DNA of 64,000 nt from Pseudonocardia sulfidoxydans NBRC 16205 (GCF_007989085.1 NZ_BJVJ01000011.1:40047-104046); one strand, 5' to 3'. Positions 30,048 through 39,406 are shown, counted from the stretch's first letter. Program-made: numbers and translations. Notes: a model not told the origin generated them from the sequence alone.

Positions 30048-30994
30048 CCGACATCCCCCGCTTCGCCGACCTGCCGTTCGTCGAGGGCACCGACGAGCGG
30101 CACGCCTGGGACGTCTGGGGGCGCGACGACGAGCTCGGCTCCCTCAACCGCATCGGCCCCGAGCAGGTGCTGGCCGCGACCCGGCTGGTGCGGGAGGGCC
30201 GGATCATCCCGCTGTCGCTGCGTCTCGACGAGCCCGACCCCGGTCTGTTCGCCACCCGCGAGCCGTACCGGCAGACCGTCGAGACCCTGAACGTCGGGCG
30301 CGACGACAAGCTCGACAACCTCTACCTGCAGTACTCCACGCAGTGGGACGGCTTGCGCCACATCAAGTTCCGCGACCACGGCTACTGGGGCGGGCGCAGC
30401 GAGGAGCAGCTCGACTCCTCCGACGACCTGGGCATCGACCGGTTCTCCCGGCGCGGCCCGATCGGCCGCGGCGTCCTCGTCGACGTCGCCCGCCACCGGG
30501 AACGGCAGGGCGCACCGCTGGCCGGGGACGAGTCGTTCGCCATCACCGGCGCCCTGCTCGACGAGGTCGCCCGCGCCGACGGCGTCGAGTTCCACCCCGG
30601 CGACTTCCTCGTGCTGCGCACCGGCTGGCTCGAGTGGTACCGCGCGCAGACGCGCGAACGCCGCCTCCAGCAGCGCGGCTCGATGAACGACGGGATGTCG
30701 ATGCCCGGCCTCGACGGCGCCCGCGACACCGCGGAATGGCTGTGGGACAACGGCATCACCGGCGTCGCGGCCGACAACCTGGCCGTCGAGGTGCTCCCGG
30801 TGGACCGGGCCAAAGGTTTCCAGCACCGACGGCTCATCCCGTTGCTGGGCATGGTCGTCGGCGAGCTGTTCCACCTGCCGGAGCTGTCGGCGTACTGCGC
30901 GGAGACGGGGCGCTACGAGTTCCTGCTGACCTCCGGCGCGCTGCCCGTCCCGCGCGGCGTCGGGAGCCCCGCCAACGCCTACGCGATCGTCTGA
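30044..30994 (+). CDS. Cyclase-family metal-dependent hydrolase
   Basis: A 316-residue protein of the cyclase family (kynurenine-formamidase fold, PF04199). The metal site is the QWDGLRHIKFRDHGYWGG segment (conserved WDG..H...H), with GRGVLVDVARH, EFHPGDFLVLRTGW and the later AADNLAVEVLP. Family members hydrolyse amides or lactones, or act on unknown ring substrates. GTG start overlapping the DUF35 stop and a GGGAGG upstream support coupling. Within the operon it could open a ring or lactone before thiolase-type chemistry, but the order and substrate are inferred. Confidence 0.82.
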   Translation: MTDIPRFADLPFVEGTDERHAWDVWGRDDELGSLNRIGPEQVLAATRLVREGRIIPLSLRLDEPDPGLFATREPYRQTVETLNVGRDDKLDNLYLQYSTQWDGLRHIKFRDHGYWGGRSEEQLDSSDDLGIDRFSRRGPIGRGVLVDVARHRERQGAPLAGDESFAITGALLDEVARADGVEFHPGDFLVLRTGWLEWYRAQTRERRLQQRGSMNDGMSMPGLDGARDTAEWLWDNGITGVAADNLAVEVLPVDRAKGFQHRRLIPLLGMVVGELFHLPELSAYCAETGRYEFLLTSGALPVPRGVGSPANAYAIV

Positions 30995-30999
30995 CCGCG

Positions 31000-32010
31000 G
31001 TGAAGGCCGTGTCCTTCGCCGTGCCGGGCGGCCCGGAGGTGCTGCGCCACGGCGACCTGCCCGACCCGGTGCCGACGCCGTTGCAGGTCGTCGTGCGAGT
31101 CCACGCGTGCGGGGTGTGCGGGCACGACTCCGCCGACCGCGCCGGCCTCACCCGCGTCCCCCTGCCCGCCGTCCTGGGGCACGAGATCGCCGGCGAGGTC
31201 GTCGAGGTCGGGGCCGACGTCGCCGGGTTCGCCGTCGGCGACCGGGTGGCGTGCAAACAGTTCGCGACGTGCACCCGCTGCCCCGCCTGCGCCGCGGGCG
31301 ACGAGTTCTCCTGCCCCGACAAGGCCTTCGTCTACGGCGGCGGCGCCGAGTACGTCGCCCTCGACCAGGACACGCTGCTCGCGGTCCCCGACGGCGTCAC
31401 CTCCGCCGACGCCGCGATCACCGCCTGCGCGATCGGCACCTGCCTGCAGGCCCTCGACGACGTCGCGGGGGTCAGGGCAGGCGAGACCGTCGTCGTCACC
31501 GGGGCCGGGGGCGGGCTGGGGCTGCACGCGATGCAGGTCGCCGCCGCGCTCGGCGCCCGCGTCGTCGCCGTGACGTCCTCACCCGCGAAGGCGCCGCTGC
31601 TCGCCGCCCACGGTGCCGACGACGTCGTCGTCACCACCGACGGCGACCTCGCCGCCCGGCTCACCGACCTCACCGACGGCCGCGGCCCGCAGGTGGTGCT
31701 CGACAACGTCGGCCACCCCGACCTGTTCGGCGGCTGCTTCCGGGCGCTCGCCCCGCGCGGACGGTACGTGTTCACCGGGCAGCTGCAACGGACGCGGATC
31801 AGTCTCCACCCAGCGTTCGTGTTCGGGAAGGAAGCCGTGATCACCGGCTCCAGCTCCACCCGCGCCGCGACCTTCGCCCGCGCCATGGACCTCGTCGCCG
31901 ACGGCCGCGTCCGGCCCGTCCACGACACCTTCCCGCTCACCGACGCCGCCCGCGCCCACCGGGCCGTCGACGAGCGTCGCGTCGTCGGCCGGGCCGTGCT
32001 CGTACCGTGA
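31000..32010 (+). CDS. Zinc-type alcohol dehydrogenase (MDR)
   Basis: A 336-residue medium-chain dehydrogenase. The catalytic zinc Cys is in ACGVCGHD with LGHEIAG supplying His/Glu; the structural zinc lobe has four cysteines, C-TR-C-PA-C-AAGDEFS-C. The Rossmann NAD(P) site reads TGAGGGLGLHAMQVAAALGA. The GTG lies five bases past the cyclase stop, so it is probably the last gene of the thiolase-DUF35-cyclase operon. It would interconvert an alcohol and aldehyde or ketone; enoyl reduction is possible for MDR members but the complete zinc sites favour alcohol dehydrogenase. Confidence 0.88.
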   Translation: MKAVSFAVPGGPEVLRHGDLPDPVPTPLQVVVRVHACGVCGHDSADRAGLTRVPLPAVLGHEIAGEVVEVGADVAGFAVGDRVACKQFATCTRCPACAAGDEFSCPDKAFVYGGGAEYVALDQDTLLAVPDGVTSADAAITACAIGTCLQALDDVAGVRAGETVVVTGAGGGLGLHAMQVAAALGARVVAVTSSPAKAPLLAAHGADDVVVTTDGDLAARLTDLTDGRGPQVVLDNVGHPDLFGGCFRALAPRGRYVFTGQLQRTRISLHPAFVFGKEAVITGSSSTRAATFARAMDLVADGRVRPVHDTFPLTDAARAHRAVDERRVVGRAVLVP

Positions 32011-32095
32011 GCTGCCTCGAAATTCGGTGGCGGACACCGGTACCCGAGTTGGTACGGTGCCCGCGATCGCGACCCGGCCCCCGGAGGTGACACCC

Positions 32096-32149
32096 ATGTT
32101 CCCTGCACACACGTGGGTGCTCCCGTCTCCGTCCCGATCGGGCGACTGA
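32096..32149 (+). other. 17-codon open frame with good RBS, possible leader peptide
   Basis: ATG TTC CCT begins a 17-residue frame (MFPAHTWVLPSPSRSGD) six bases after GGAGGTG, the best ribosome-binding site in the 190-bp gap before the GNAT gene. The GNAT ATG follows 52 bp later with a weaker GAGAAGG. It may be a regulatory leader peptide or a chance frame; nothing in it (only one Trp) suggests amino-acid attenuation. Confidence 0.3.
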
Positions 32150-32201
32150 CGATGGTCGCCAGGAGCGCCACCCCCACAGGCACTCCGAGAAGGCGATCCC
32201 C

Positions 32202-33005
32202 ATGGACTCACCGCACTTCAGCGCGGGCGCACCCCCGACCGCCGGCACGCACGCCACGGTCGGCCGGGTCGGCGACCTGCAGTGGCAGGCCGTCGAGGAC
32301 GGCCACGTCGTCGGCCGGGCCGACGCGTCCCGCCGGCCCGACGGCCGCACCTTCCTGAGCATCGACACCTGGCACGGCGCCGTGTTCGACCTCCTCGCGA
32401 CAACCGTCCCGGCCGACCTGGCGGGACCGCTGCACACGATGGTCGACGAGGGCGACCACGACCTCACCGACCGCTGGCGACGCGCCGGCTTCACCCCGCG
32501 ACGCCGGGAACGGGAGTACGTCGTCGGCACCGACCGGTCCGTCGCCGGCCGCGCACCTGTCGACGTGACCATCCTCGGTCTCGGATCGGCCGACGCATCG
32601 TCGCTGGGCGCGCTGTACGACGCCGTCCGCGCCGAGGTCGACGCCGACGCCGGCTGGGACACCATGCCCGTCGAGGTGCCGCCGAGGGCGCTGGCCGACC
32701 CCGCCCGCTACGCCGTCGCCGTCGTCGCCGACCGGTACGTGGGCCTGGTCCGCGTGACGTCGCGGCGCCACCACGCGCGGATCGGGCTGGTCGCGGTCCG
32801 CACCGGGCTGCGCCGCCGCGGCATCGCCCGCGCACTGCTCGCCGAGGTCCTGAGCATGTTGCACCGCAACGGAATCCCCACTGCCACCGCCGAGGTGGAC
32901 GAGCACAACACCGCCGCGGCGGCACTGTTCGAGGGCATCGGCGCGCAACGTGTCGGCGGCACCCTGTTCCTGGAGCGCGGCGCACTCCTGGAGCGGGGCG
33001 TATGA
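32202..33005 (+). CDS. GNAT-family N-acetyltransferase
   Basis: A 267-residue protein with two GNAT-like halves. The C-terminal half (about 125-262) has the acetyl-CoA P-loop in [19 protein letters not shown] (the R-x2-G-x-A motif) and the closing [22 protein letters not shown]. The N-terminal half (residues 20-115) looks like a degenerate GNAT-like or DUF-type fold. The substrate is unknown. Its TGA overlaps the ATG of an IF-1 paralog (ATGA), so the two products are made together. Confidence 0.88.
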   Translation: MDSPHFSAGAPPTAGTHATVGRVGDLQWQAVEDGHVVGRADASRRPDGRTFLSIDTWHGAVFDLLATTVPADLAGPLHTMVDEGDHDLTDRWRRAGFTPRRREREYVVGTDRSVAGRAPVDVTILGLGSADASSLGALYDAVRAEVDADAGWDTMPVEVPPRALADPARYAVAVVADRYVGLVRVTSRRHHARIGLVAVRTGLRRRGIARALLAEVLSMLHRNGIPTATAEVDEHNTAAAALFEGIGAQRVGGTLFLERGALLERGV

Positions 33006-33226
33006 CCAAGGCCGCCGGAGCGATCGAGGTCGAGGGCACCGTCGTCGACTGCCTGCCCAACGCCCTGTTCCGGGTCGAGCTGTCCAACGGGCACACCGTG
33101 CTCGCCCACATCAGCGGGAAGATCCGGAAGAACTACATCAAGATCGTGCTGCTCGACCGGGTCCTCGTCGAGCTCAGCCCCTACGACCTGAACCGGGGCC
33201 GGATCCTGTTCCGGTACCGGACGTAG
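33002..33226 (+). CDS. infA: Translation initiation factor IF-1 paralog
   Basis: A 74-residue S1/OB-fold protein that is clearly IF-1: [63 protein letters not shown]-1 binds the ribosomal A site during initiation. It is not in the usual ribosomal-protein operon but coupled to a GNAT gene, and its middle ([16 protein letters not shown]) is more basic than the standard MRxHYIRILPGD segment, so it is probably a second copy with a specialised, perhaps stress or cold, role. The last 53 bp overlap the convergent HdeD gene. Confidence 0.9.
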   Translation: MTKAAGAIEVEGTVVDCLPNALFRVELSNGHTVLAHISGKIRKNYIKIVLLDRVLVELSPYDLNRGRILFRYRT

Positions 33227-33791
33227 CACCCGGCCCGACCGGCGTACCGGCGGCCGCCCGGCCGCCGGTACCCCGCGGCGCCAACGGGCCCGCCAGCAGC
33301 AGCACGATCCCCTCGCTCAGCATCTGGATGCCCAGCAGGATCCCGAGCAGCGTGAGCGTCGCCGCGGTGAAGTTCAGCAACACGATCAGCCCCATCACCA
33401 GGGACACGAGCCCCGAGATCCCCAGCAGAATGCGGTGGCCGGGAACCTGGATCGCCAGCACGATCCGCACCCCGCCGACGACGAGGAACATCGCGCCCGC
33501 GAGCAGTGTCAACGTCGCCGCCCCGACGACGGGGTTGCGCAGCACCACGAGGCCGAGCACCGCCAGGATCGCCCCGCCCAGCAACGCCGACCAGAACACA
33601 CTCGCCGACTCGCGCCTCATGATCGCCCGGACGACCAGCAGCACACCGCCGACCAGGATCGTCCAGCCGATCAGCAGGATCGACAGCAACGTCGCCATCA
33701 CCGCGTTGGACAGCAGGAACGCGCCGCCGAGGATCAGCAGCACCGCCAACACGATCTCCCAGACCGACCGCCGCGTCGTCGCCTCACCCAT
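33174..33791 (-). CDS. HdeD-family membrane protein (DUF308)
   Basis: A 205-residue protein with six hydrophobic helices arranged as repeated DUF308 units ([53 protein letters not shown] and so on), as in HdeD acid-resistance membrane proteins. ATG with CAGGAGG upstream. The C-terminal 30 residues are Gly/Thr/Ser-rich and their codons lie opposite the end of the IF-1 gene, so this tail may be an extension acquired when a former stop was lost. Function in actinobacteria is not established. Confidence 0.85.
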   Translation of the reverse strand: MGEATTRRSVWEIVLAVLLILGGAFLLSNAVMATLLSILLIGWTILVGGVLLVVRAIMRRESASVFWSALLGGAILAVLGLVVLRNPVVGAATLTLLAGAMFLVVGGVRIVLAIQVPGHRILLGISGLVSLVMGLIVLLNFTAATLTLLGILLGIQMLSEGIVLLLAGPLAPRGTGGRAAAGTPVGPGATSGTGTGSGPGSGRRG

Positions 33792-33963
33792 GCCTGACCT
33801 CCTGCTCAGCTGATCACCGAGCATGCCCGCCGCGGCGCCCCGATGGAACGGCCAGTCGGCCACCGGTCGTGATGGGCGACGGTCCTCAGCCGACGGCGGC
33901 GATCACGAGGCCGATGAGCGCAACAGTGATCACTCCGTCACGCGCCGGGCCCGGTGCCGAGCC

Positions 33964-34797
33964 TCAGTATGCGGTGGTCCCCGCGTCCACGGGCAGCGCG
34001 ACGGCGGTGACCATCCTGGACTCGTCGGAGACCAGGAACAGCACCGCGTCGGCGATGTCCTCGACCTTCGTGACCTCCACGCCCAGTGCGTTGCCGTACA
34101 TGCCGCCCAGGTGTGGGTTGCCGGCGAGCGCCGCGTCCATGGCCTCGCGGGCCTCCGTCGTCGCCGAGGAGTGCATGCTCATCGCGGTGTCGACGCTGGT
34201 CGGGTGGATGCTGTTGACTCGGATGTCGTGCTTGCCCAGCTCGGCGGCGAAGGCCTTCGCCATGCCGGTGACCGCGAACTTGCTGGCCACGTAGGGCACG
34301 AGGAACGGCAGCGCCTTCAGTCCGGCGGCGGAGCTGACCAGCACGATCGAGCCCCCGCCGCCGCTGGAGACGACGTGCGGCGCGGCCGCCATGACGCTGT
34401 TCCAGACGCCGGTGAGGTTGACGGAGATGGTGTCGTCGAAGACCTCCGGCGTCACCTGGTCCCATGGCTTCATGATCACGATGCCGTGGTTGACGACGAC
34501 GGCGTCGAGGCGGCCGAACTCGGCGACCCCGGCGTCGACGGCGGCGCCGAGTGCCGGGCGGTCGCGGACGTCCACCTGCACGGCGTGGATGCGCCGCCCG
34601 GTGGCCTCGACCAGTCGCACGGTCTCCGCCAGGTCCTCGGGTGTGGCGCCCGGGTAGGGCACGCCCCGGACGGCCTCGCAGACGTCGAGGGCGATGACGT
34701 CGGCCCCCTCCTCCGCGAGGCGGACGCAGTGCGCGCGTCCCTGTCCGCGTGCCGCGCCCGTCACGAGTGCGACCTTGCCGATCATCCTGCCCGTCAT
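33964..34797 (-). CDS. Mycofactocin-type SDR oxidoreductase
   Basis: A 277-residue short-chain dehydrogenase. The nucleotide site GKVALVTGAARGQGRAHCVRLAEEGAD and the insertion YPGATPEDLAETVRLVEATGRRI after the second strand are hallmarks of the mycofactocin-coupled SDR subfamily, which keeps NAD bound and passes electrons to mycofactocin. Catalytic Ser-Tyr-Lys: IVLVSSAAGLKALPF, then PYVASKFAVTG. The ATG (MTGRM) was chosen over one six bases earlier because AAAGGA is then well spaced. It ends the liv-BVMO-hydrolase run and probably oxidises a secondary alcohol to the ketone used by the BVMO (inference). Confidence 0.88.
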   Translation of the reverse strand: MTGRMIGKVALVTGAARGQGRAHCVRLAEEGADVIALDVCEAVRGVPYPGATPEDLAETVRLVEATGRRIHAVQVDVRDRPALGAAVDAGVAEFGRLDAVVVNHGIVIMKPWDQVTPEVFDDTISVNLTGVWNSVMAAAPHVVSSGGGGSIVLVSSAAGLKALPFLVPYVASKFAVTGMAKAFAAELGKHDIRVNSIHPTSVDTAMSMHSSATTEAREAMDAALAGNPHLGGMYGNALGVEVTKVEDIADAVLFLVSDESRMVTAVALPVDAGTTAY

Positions 34798-34846
34798 GCT
34801 CATCCTTTCCAGAAGCTGTGTTGCGCGCGGAGGGCGCGGCGGGTCG

Positions 34847-35722
34847 TCACGTCGGGGCCACCCGGTCGAGGAACGCGGCGATCGACGCGACGGCGTCACG
34901 GCCCTCGTCGTGGACCTGGCAGAAGACCGGCCACACGTGCGGCACGTGGGCGACGACGTGCAGGTCGGCCGCAACGCCCGCACCGGTGAGCCGCGCGGCG
35001 AGGGCGACCGCGTCGTCGCGCAGCCGTTCGCGCGCACCGGCGAGCACGATCGCAGGCGGCAGCCCGGCGAGGTCGCCCTGCAACGGCGAGGCGTGCGGCG
35101 TCGCGAGCGGGTCCGTGTCCCCGAGGTAGTGGGAGACGTTGTTGCGCAACGAGTCCTTGGTGACAACAGGGTCGTCGGTGAACTCGTCGAGCGACGCCGC
35201 GGTGAGGGTGAGGTCGACCCACGGCGAGATCGCGACGATCGCCGCGGGCAGCGGCTCCCCCGCGTCGCGCAGATACTGCAGGGTCGCCAGGGCGAGCCCG
35301 CCGCCGGCGGAGTCCCCGCTCACGACGTCCGCGCCGGACTCCCGGACGACCGCGGCGGCGTCGTGCAGCCCCGCCGGGAACGGCCGTTCGGGGGCGAGCC
35401 CGTAATCGACGAGCAGCACCTCCGCGCGCGCGGCTGCGGCCAGCGCGGCGGCGAACCCCCGGTAGCCCTGCGGCCGGCCCATGACGAACCCGCCGCCGTG
35501 CAGGTGCACGACGGTCCGCGCGATCGGCCCCGCCGTCACCCGGATGACGGGCACACCGGCGACCTCCGTGGAGTCGTAGGTCGCGTCGGCGGGGACGGGG
35601 AGCCGGTCGAGCAACCGGTCGTAGGCGGCGCGCTTGTCGCCGATCACGGGGTCCGGCGGCAGGGTCCGGTCGGCCCACAGCGCGAGGACGTGGGCGAGGC
35701 CGTACCCGTCGACGACGGTCAT
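34847..35722 (-). CDS. Alpha/beta hydrolase fold-3 (HSL-type esterase)
   Basis: A 291-residue hormone-sensitive-lipase-type esterase: oxyanion HGGGFVMG, nucleophile GDSAGGGLA, Asp in DDPVVT or later AGARERLRDD, and the distal His in HVPHVWPVF. The ATG shares one base with the stop of the BVMO gene, so they are coupled. In catabolic clusters such esterases open the ester or lactone made by a Baeyer-Villiger enzyme; that assignment is from context. Cytoplasmic. Confidence 0.9.
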   Translation of the reverse strand: MTVVDGYGLAHVLALWADRTLPPDPVIGDKRAAYDRLLDRLPVPADATYDSTEVAGVPVIRVTAGPIARTVVHLHGGGFVMGRPQGYRGFAAALAAAARAEVLLVDYGLAPERPFPAGLHDAAAVVRESGADVVSGDSAGGGLALATLQYLRDAGEPLPAAIVAISPWVDLTLTAASLDEFTDDPVVTKDSLRNNVSHYLGDTDPLATPHASPLQGDLAGLPPAIVLAGARERLRDDAVALAARLTGAGVAADLHVVAHVPHVWPVFCQVHDEGRDAVASIAAFLDRVAPT

Positions 35723-37404
35723 CAGCTCGCGCGCCGTTCGTCCCCGGCGGCGGTGTCGTCGGCAGACGTGGAACGGGAGAAGTGTGGGAAGCCCGCCGCA
35801 CTCTCGTCGCGGATCTTCGCCAGCCACTTGTGGAAGCCGCCGAAGTACTGCTGCACGACGCGCGCCTTGCCCGGGATGTTGGCCCCGAAAAGCCAGGACT
35901 CACTGCCGCGCACCGCCATCGTGGGCGCGACGGCGTCGAGCACCTCCTGGTTCCACGAGGACACGGCGTCGGGACGAGCCTCGATGCGGTCGGTCCCCGC
36001 GTCGCGCGCGGCGGCAATGGCCTGGCCGATCCACTGCGCCGTGTGCTCGATGACGACGGTCAGGATCGCGTAGGGACCCTGCGGCCCGAGGATCATGAAG
36101 AAGTTCGGGAAGTCGTCGACAGCCATCGCGAGGAGCGTCTCCGGGCCGTCGGCCCAGCGCTCGGCCAGCGACGCACCCGACCGGCCACGCACGTCGACAC
36201 GCGTGAATCCGCCGGTCACGGCGTCGAAGCCGGTCGCGAAGATGATGACGTCGAACTCGTACTCGTCGTCGCCGACCCTGATGCCGCGCGGGGTGATCTC
36301 CGAGATCGGGGTCTTCTTCACCGAGACGAGCTCGACGTTGTCGCGGTTGAAGGCCTCGTAGTAGTGCTGGCCCAGCGGCGGGCGCTTGCTGCCGACGCCG
36401 TGGTCGTCGGGGCAGAGCAGCTCGGCTGTCTCCGGGTCGGTGACGATGCTGCGGATCTTGTCCCGTACGAAGTCGGCTACGACCTTGTTGATCTCCGGGT
36501 CGGTCATCATGTCGTCGAACATCTCGAACATGAACCGGAAGGTGCCGCGCTCCCAGCCGGCCTCGAGGGCGCGGCGGCGCTCCTCGTCGTCGAGGTCGAC
36601 GCCGAGCCGTCCTGCGCTGGGCGGGTACGGCAGCGCCATCGGGTGCAGCTCCGTGCGCTTCCACATGGCGTCGCGGTCGCGGTCGAGCTCGATGCGCTGG
36701 ACGTCCTCCAGCACGTGGTTGCGCGACGGGACGACGTAGGTGGCGGTGCGCTGGAACACCGTCACCGCCTCGGCGGTTCGGGAGACCACCGGCACGAGCT
36801 GCACGCCGGTGGCCCCGGTGCCGACGATCGCGACACGCTTGCCCGCGAAGTCGAGGCCGCGGTCGTGCGGCCAGCGCGGGGTGAACAACACCTCGCCGTC
36901 GAAGGTGTCGATGCCGGGGAAGTTCGGCAGGTATGGCGCCGACAGGATGCCCTGCGCGGCAACGTAGTAGGTCGCGGAGACGACGTCACCGACATCGGTG
37001 CGCAGTCGCCACAGGTTGGCGTCGTCGTCGAACTCCGCGGCCTCGACGCGCGTCCCGAACCGGATGTCGCGGCGTAGGTCGAGCCGGTCGGCGACGAAGC
37101 GCAGGTACTCCGCGACCTCGCCCTGGGCCGGGAAACGCTCCGACCACTGCCACTCCTTCTCCAGCTCGGGGGAGAAGGAGTAGCAGTAGTACCAGGATTC
37201 GGAGTCGGTCCGGCAGCCCGGATAGCGGTTCCAGTGCCACGTGCCGCCCACGTCGTCCGCCTCGTCGACGACGAGCGTGCGGAGCCCGAGGCCGCGCAGC
37301 TCGTGGAGCATACGCAGCCCACCGAAACCGGCACCGACGACGACGGCGTCGTAGTGCTGGTCGGCCTCAGGCTCCGGGCGGGTGACGGGGTCTGACGGGG
37401 ACAT
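35722..37404 (-). CDS. Type I BVMO-like flavin monooxygenase, atypical fingerprint
   Basis: A 560-residue FAD/NADPH monooxygenase of the cyclohexanone/phenylacetone monooxygenase type. FAD site: VVVGAGFGGLRML; second motif GGTWHWNRYPGCRTD; NADPH site AIVGTGATGVQLVP; ATG in IIFATGFDAVTGGF. The Baeyer-Villiger fingerprint F-x-G-x3-H-x3-W-P is present as FDGEVLFTPRWP, with the His replaced by Phe. That His is normally needed for the conformational step in catalysis, so the enzyme may be an altered BVMO or another oxygenase. It follows the liv importer genes and precedes hydrolase and SDR on one strand. Confidence 0.9.
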   Translation of the reverse strand: MSPSDPVTRPEPEADQHYDAVVVGAGFGGLRMLHELRGLGLRTLVVDEADDVGGTWHWNRYPGCRTDSESWYYCYSFSPELEKEWQWSERFPAQGEVAEYLRFVADRLDLRRDIRFGTRVEAAEFDDDANLWRLRTDVGDVVSATYYVAAQGILSAPYLPNFPGIDTFDGEVLFTPRWPHDRGLDFAGKRVAIVGTGATGVQLVPVVSRTAEAVTVFQRTATYVVPSRNHVLEDVQRIELDRDRDAMWKRTELHPMALPYPPSAGRLGVDLDDEERRRALEAGWERGTFRFMFEMFDDMMTDPEINKVVADFVRDKIRSIVTDPETAELLCPDDHGVGSKRPPLGQHYYEAFNRDNVELVSVKKTPISEITPRGIRVGDDEYEFDVIIFATGFDAVTGGFTRVDVRGRSGASLAERWADGPETLLAMAVDDFPNFFMILGPQGPYAILTVVIEHTAQWIGQAIAAARDAGTDRIEARPDAVSSWNQEVLDAVAPTMAVRGSESWLFGANIPGKARVVQQYFGGFHKWLAKIRDESAAGFPHFSRSTSADDTAAGDERRAS

Positions 37405-37450
37405 CAGGGGGAACCTTCCTGCGACGACGATGGCGGACTTCCGGTGTGGC

Positions 37451-38680
37451 TCAGGACGCGAGCTGGCAGCTGCCGTCCGGCGGCGGCAGGGTCTCCGACG
37501 CCGGGTAGGTGAACTTCTCGACGAGCCGGTTCTGGCCGTCGACCTGCTCGACCTGTCCCATGTAGACGGGAGCCTCGAGCTGGTGGTCGGCCGCGCGCAT
37601 CGTGACCTTGCCCTTGATCGAGTCGAACTCCAGGCCCTCCAGGCCCTTCGCGACGGTCTTGGGGTCGATGCTCTGCGCCTTCTCGATGCCGGCGAACAGC
37701 GTCTGCATGCCGAGGTAGGCCAAGCCCGCGACGTCGGTCGGGGCCTTGCCGGTCTTGGTCGTGTAGGCCTCGACGAAGGCCTTCGCCCCGGGGTTGTCGA
37801 CGCCCGGGGCCCAGGTGTTCTGGTTCCACATGCCGGCGAGCCGAGGGTCGGTCACGGCATCGAGGGTCGCCGACGAGAACGCGGTGTTGCCGACGACCGT
37901 CTTGTAGTTGGCGAACGTGCCGAAGTCGAGGCCCTGCTTGAAGAAGTTGACGGCGTCGGATCCGTTGGAGGAGACGAACAGTCCGTCGCCGCCGGCGAGC
38001 TGGCTGAGGTTGGCGGCGAAGTCGCTGGTGCCGATCGGGGCGAACAGCGCCTTGTCGACGCGGCCGCCCTGGGCCTGGACGCCCTCCTGCATCGCGGCGG
38101 CCGAGTTGCGGCCCCACGAGTAGTCCTGGCTCATGGTGTCCCAGGTGGCCAGCGGGTTGTCCTTGAGCCAGCGGCCGATGCTGTTGAACGACATCGTGTC
38201 ACTCTGCGTGGTGCGGAACAGCCGCGCGTTGCAGTTCTTGCCGGTCAGGTCGTTGAGCTGGGCCTGGTCGGCGATCGCGAGGGCGTCCCACGACTCGAGG
38301 CGCTGCGAGATGGCGAGCGTCGCCGGCGAGGTGACCATGCCGATGATGAACTTGGCCCCGTCGCGCTGGACGAGCTGCTGCGCCGCGGCGACGGCGCCGT
38401 CGGGGGTGCTCTGGGCGTCGGCGGAGTAGACCTCGATCTTGCGGCCCGCGATACCGCCCTTCTCGTTGGCCTCCGCGACCGCGAACTCGACGCCGGCCTT
38501 CTGGGACGCGCCCAGCGCGGCGTTGGGGCCCGAGGCGTCGAACACGAGCGCGATCTTGATCGGGTCGCCCTCGGCGGCGTCCCCACCGCCGCCCGCGGCC
38601 GATCCGGCGCAGGCGGATGCCGTGACGGCGACGACGCCGGCGCAGAGGACGCCGCACAGCCGTAGCGCTGTTCTCCTCAT
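37451..38680 (-). CDS. Branched-chain-type ABC substrate-binding lipoprotein
   Basis: A 409-residue periplasmic-binding-protein-like lipoprotein (Leu/Ile/Val type I fold). Signal MRRTALRLCGVLCAGVVAV and lipobox TASAC anchor it to the membrane. The mature part begins DPIKIALVFDASGPNAA and shows GVEFAVAEANEKGGIAGRKIEV, AKFIIGMVTSPATLAI and a long C-terminal lobe. AGGAGC before the ATG. It serves the LivHMGF-type importer encoded just upstream on the same strand. Ligands of this class range beyond amino acids to aromatic acids and other small carboxylates, so the actual substrate is open. Confidence 0.92.
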   Translation of the reverse strand: MRRTALRLCGVLCAGVVAVTASACAGSAAGGGGDAAEGDPIKIALVFDASGPNAALGASQKAGVEFAVAEANEKGGIAGRKIEVYSADAQSTPDGAVAAAQQLVQRDGAKFIIGMVTSPATLAISQRLESWDALAIADQAQLNDLTGKNCNARLFRTTQSDTMSFNSIGRWLKDNPLATWDTMSQDYSWGRNSAAAMQEGVQAQGGRVDKALFAPIGTSDFAANLSQLAGGDGLFVSSNGSDAVNFFKQGLDFGTFANYKTVVGNTAFSSATLDAVTDPRLAGMWNQNTWAPGVDNPGAKAFVEAYTTKTGKAPTDVAGLAYLGMQTLFAGIEKAQSIDPKTVAKGLEGLEFDSIKGKVTMRAADHQLEAPVYMGQVEQVDGQNRLVEKFTYPASETLPPPDGSCQLAS

Positions 38681-38707
38681 CGAGAAGCTCCTGGGTGTGG
38701 TGTGTAC

Positions 38708-39406
38708 TCAGATCGCGACGAGCGACCTGAGATCGGTGGGGGTGGTGTCGGCGAGCCGTCCCTGCGAGGTGACGGCTCCCTTGGCCATGACCGCGTAGTG
38801 GTCGGCGAGCCGGTGGACCAGGTCGAGCCGCTGCTCGATGAGCAGCATCGAGGTGCCCTGCGCGCGCAGAGCGGCGAGCATGTCGCCGAGTTGGTCGATG
38901 ACCACGGGCGCGAGCCCCTCGCTCGGCTCGTCGAGCAGCAGGATCCGCGGGTTGGCCATGAGCGCGCGGCCGATGGCGAGCATCTGCTGCTGACCGCCCG
39001 AGAGCGCGTCCCCGGGGGAGGTACGACGCTCGTGGAGCATGGGGAACAGCTCGTAGACCTTCTCCAGGGTCCACTCCCCCGTCCGTCCCGACGCTCGGCC
39101 GAGGATCAGGTTCTCCTCGATCGTGAGGCTGCTGATGATCCAGCGGCCCTGCGGGACGAGTGCGGCGCCGAGCCGGGCAGCCTCGTGGGCCTGCTTGTGG
39201 CGCAACGCCTTCCCGTCGATCTCGATCGTCCCGGACTTGAGCTGGGCGATCCCGAACATCGCATTGAGACTCGTCGTCTTGCCGACGCCGTTGGCGCCGA
39301 CGAGCGCGAGGCAGCCGCCCTCCTCGACCTCGAAGGACAGGCCGTCGACGATGAGCGCGTCGTCGTAGTAGGCGCGGACCGCGTCGAACCGGAGCACCGC
39401 CGTCAT
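38708..39406 (-). CDS. livF: ABC transporter ATP-binding protein, LivF type
   Basis: A 232-residue ATPase of the branched-chain importer. Walker A GANGVGKTT, Q-loop VPQGRWIISSLTIEENL, signature LSGGQQQML, Walker B ILLLDEPSEGL and the switch His region follow the LivF pattern (PSEGLAP). ATG overlaps the livG stop (ATGA). It drives the permeases with LivG. Confidence 0.93.
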   Translation of the reverse strand: MTAVLRFDAVRAYYDDALIVDGLSFEVEEGGCLALVGANGVGKTTSLNAMFGIAQLKSGTIEIDGKALRHKQAHEAARLGAALVPQGRWIISSLTIEENLILGRASGRTGEWTLEKVYELFPMLHERRTSPGDALSGGQQQMLAIGRALMANPRILLLDEPSEGLAPVVIDQLGDMLAALRAQGTSMLLIEQRLDLVHRLADHYAVMAKGAVTSQGRLADTTPTDLRSLVAI

